Source: an uncultured Carnobacterium sp.
GTDB taxonomy: Bacteria; Bacillota; Bacilli; Lactobacillales; Aerococcaceae
Assembly (NCBI GenBank): GCA_937967765.1
Contig: CALCML010000323.1
Span: 1-5,773, forward strand
DNA: 5,773 nucleotides
Reading direction: 5' to 3'
Position numbers and translations under genes: made by a program. A model generated the notes under the pieces. It saw only the letters and a list, made by a program, of their open reading frames with translations. It made no database searches and was not told the origin of the DNA. Shown here piece by piece: positions 4,754 to 5,773 of this stretch (position 1 is its first letter; every line of letters begins with the position of its first letter).

Positions 4754-4830
4754 GAAACGTTGATATGATAACGACTCTATGAGGTTGTGATTCATACACA
4801 ATATGACTTAAACGTCATATTGATCGTTTC
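4754..4830 (+). other. Intercistronic RNA hairpins between trpX and trpY
   Basis: AATATGAC (4800-4807) and GTCATATT (4814-4821) form an eight-base-pair hairpin. TTGTG (4785-4789) can pair with CACAA (4797-4801). GAAACG (4754-4759) and CGTTTC (4825-4830) can close the whole segment. No T-run follows before the GGAGG of trpY, so it is not a classical terminator. Likely roles are protecting the trpX message or lowering downstream expression, so that binding protein exceeds permease. Confidence 0.55.
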
Positions 4831-4850
4831 AGAGGAGGATTTTTTTCAAA

Positions 4851-5747
4851 ATGGATTTAGTAATTTCTTCGATTTCTCAAGGGATATTATGGGGCGTATT
4901 ATCTCTAGGATTATTCATTAGTTTTCGAATTTTAAATATTGCAGATATGACGACCGAGGGGAGCTTTCCTCTCGGGGCTGCCACTTGTGTGATTTTGATT
5001 CAACAAGGGGTGAACCCATTTTTAGCAACGATTGTAGCCATGATTGCTGGAGCGCTTGCTGGGGGCGTTACAGCGTTCCTTATGACCGTTTGTAAAATCC
5101 CAAGTTTACTAGCAGGGATTTTAACAATGACATCTCTTTTATCCATCAACTTACGTGTAATGGGAAAAGCCAATATCACACTTCTTGGACAAGATACGAT
5201 TTTTAGTGTCTTTTCAAAACTAGGCTTACCAAAGTATTTTGACATCATCATTATGGGGCTTGTAATGATTGGAATTTTAATTTTCCTCATGTATTGCTTT
5301 TTCAGAACAGAATTTGGACAAGCACTAATCGCAACAGGGGACAACGAAAAGATGGCACGCGCGCTTGGAATTAACACGCGTAAAATGACGGTATTTGGCT
5401 TGATGCTCTCAAACGCACTGATTGCCTTAGCGGGTGCGATTTTAGCGCAAAATAATGGATACGCAGACGTAAACTCAGGTCTTGGAACCATCGTTATCGC
5501 GCTTGCTGCGATTATTATCGGTGAAGTGATTTTTGCTGACGAATCATTCGTTGGACGTCTTGTCTGCATCCTTTACGGATCTATTATTTACCGTTTACTA
5601 TTAATGCTTGTGTTATTACTCAATGTCTTCCAAGCAAATGACTTCAAACTTATCTCAGCAGCACTAATTGCATTCTGTTTAACAGTGCCACAAATAAAGA
5701 GCTGGATTCAGCAAAAAAGCACACGTCATAGAAAGGGGGAAAACTAA
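4851..5747 (+). CDS. trpY: ABC transporter permease, TrpY type
   Basis: This 298-residue integral membrane permease of the branched-chain amino acid/sugar permease superfamily (BPD_transp_2) forms the membrane channel for the TrpX-bound ligand. Several hydrophobic segments are visible, at roughly 5-25, 40-80, 85-100, 131-151, 180-200, 210-230, 236-260 and 265-281. The MTTEGSFPLGAA motif (33-44) is typical of TrpX-linked permeases. ATGDNEKMARALGIN (161-175) is the cytoplasmic coupling segment that docks the ATPase. A basic tail (RHRKGEN) ends the protein. AGAGGAGG (4831-4838) lies 12 bases before the ATG, slightly far, but the N-terminus fits the family. The gap from trpX is 106 bases and its stop codon directly touches the next ATG. 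Confidence 0.92.
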   Translation: MDLVISSISQGILWGVLSLGLFISFRILNIADMTTEGSFPLGAATCVILIQQGVNPFLATIVAMIAGALAGGVTAFLMTVCKIPSLLAGILTMTSLLSINLRVMGKANITLLGQDTIFSVFSKLGLPKYFDIIIMGLVMIGILIFLMYCFFRTEFGQALIATGDNEKMARALGINTRKMTVFGLMLSNALIALAGAILAQNNGYADVNSGLGTIVIALAAIIIGEVIFADESFVGRLVCILYGSIIYRLLLMLVLLLNVFQANDFKLISAALIAFCLTVPQIKSWIQQKSTRHRKGEN

Positions 5748-5773
5748 ATGAGTATTGAAATTCAACACTTATC
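5748..5773 (+). CDS. trpZ: ABC transporter ATPase, first codons only
   Basis: The ATG at 5748 immediately follows the TAA of trpY, and AAGGGGG (5733-5739) lies eight bases upstream. Only MSIEIQHL and part of a ninth codon are visible, which is too short for a family motif. ATPases commonly open with a similar short first beta strand. The assignment rests on the trpX-trpY-ATPase gene order and on translational coupling, so gene presence is secure but identity is inferred. Confidence 0.75.

Noticed and set aside
5000..5569. 189-codon minus-strand frame
   Set aside because: It lies entirely opposite trpY, has no ribosome site and its product resembles no protein I know; it is a coding shadow.

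Overview
The window looks like a chromosomal stretch from a low-GC Gram-positive bacterium, most likely of the order Lactobacillales. The grounds are AT-rich intergenic DNA, strong GGAGG-type ribosome sites, intrinsic terminators, and protein families shared with streptococci and carnobacteria (a TrpX-type binding protein, a small flavodoxin, a lipoprotein flavin reductase). I cannot name the species.

Layout. Positions 1-293 (minus) hold the N-terminal third of a cation diffusion facilitator that leaves the window on the left. Positions 303-825 are gene-poor and contain three related, degenerate copies of one repeat. The first copy is inverted relative to the other two and encloses a 95-base core with two hairpins. 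Read on the minus strand, the two right-hand copies still look like the tail of one protein I do not recognise. From 826 a well-formed promoter drives a 148-residue flavodoxin (886-1332), followed across a terminator by a 76-residue excisionase-like helix-turn-helix protein (1395-1625). A strong bidirectional terminator (1652-1687) separates these from the convergent gene 1705-3210 (minus), a lipid-anchored FAD reductase of the fumarate/urocanate reductase group.

From 3211 the control regions of that reductase and of a divergent ABC-transporter operon lie back to back. The operon comprises trpX (binding protein, 3710-4744), trpY (permease, 4851-5747) and the first codons of the ATPase gene (5748 onward). 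Its 300-base leader is the most interesting part of the window. A consensus promoter is followed by a 17-codon ORF with a strong ribosome site and one tryptophan codon near its end. After it come several mutually exclusive inverted repeats, a long hairpin and a classical terminator placed before trpX. I see no T-box core motif. The best reading is ribosome-mediated attenuation of a probable tryptophan importer, where relatives are understood to use a T-box.

How the genes may fit together: the ABC system probably imports an aromatic amino acid and its leader probably senses the supply of charged tRNA. The flavodoxin and the extracellular FAD enzyme are redox proteins but sit in separate transcription units. 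A functional link between the FAD reductase and the transporter is suggested only by their divergent arrangement.
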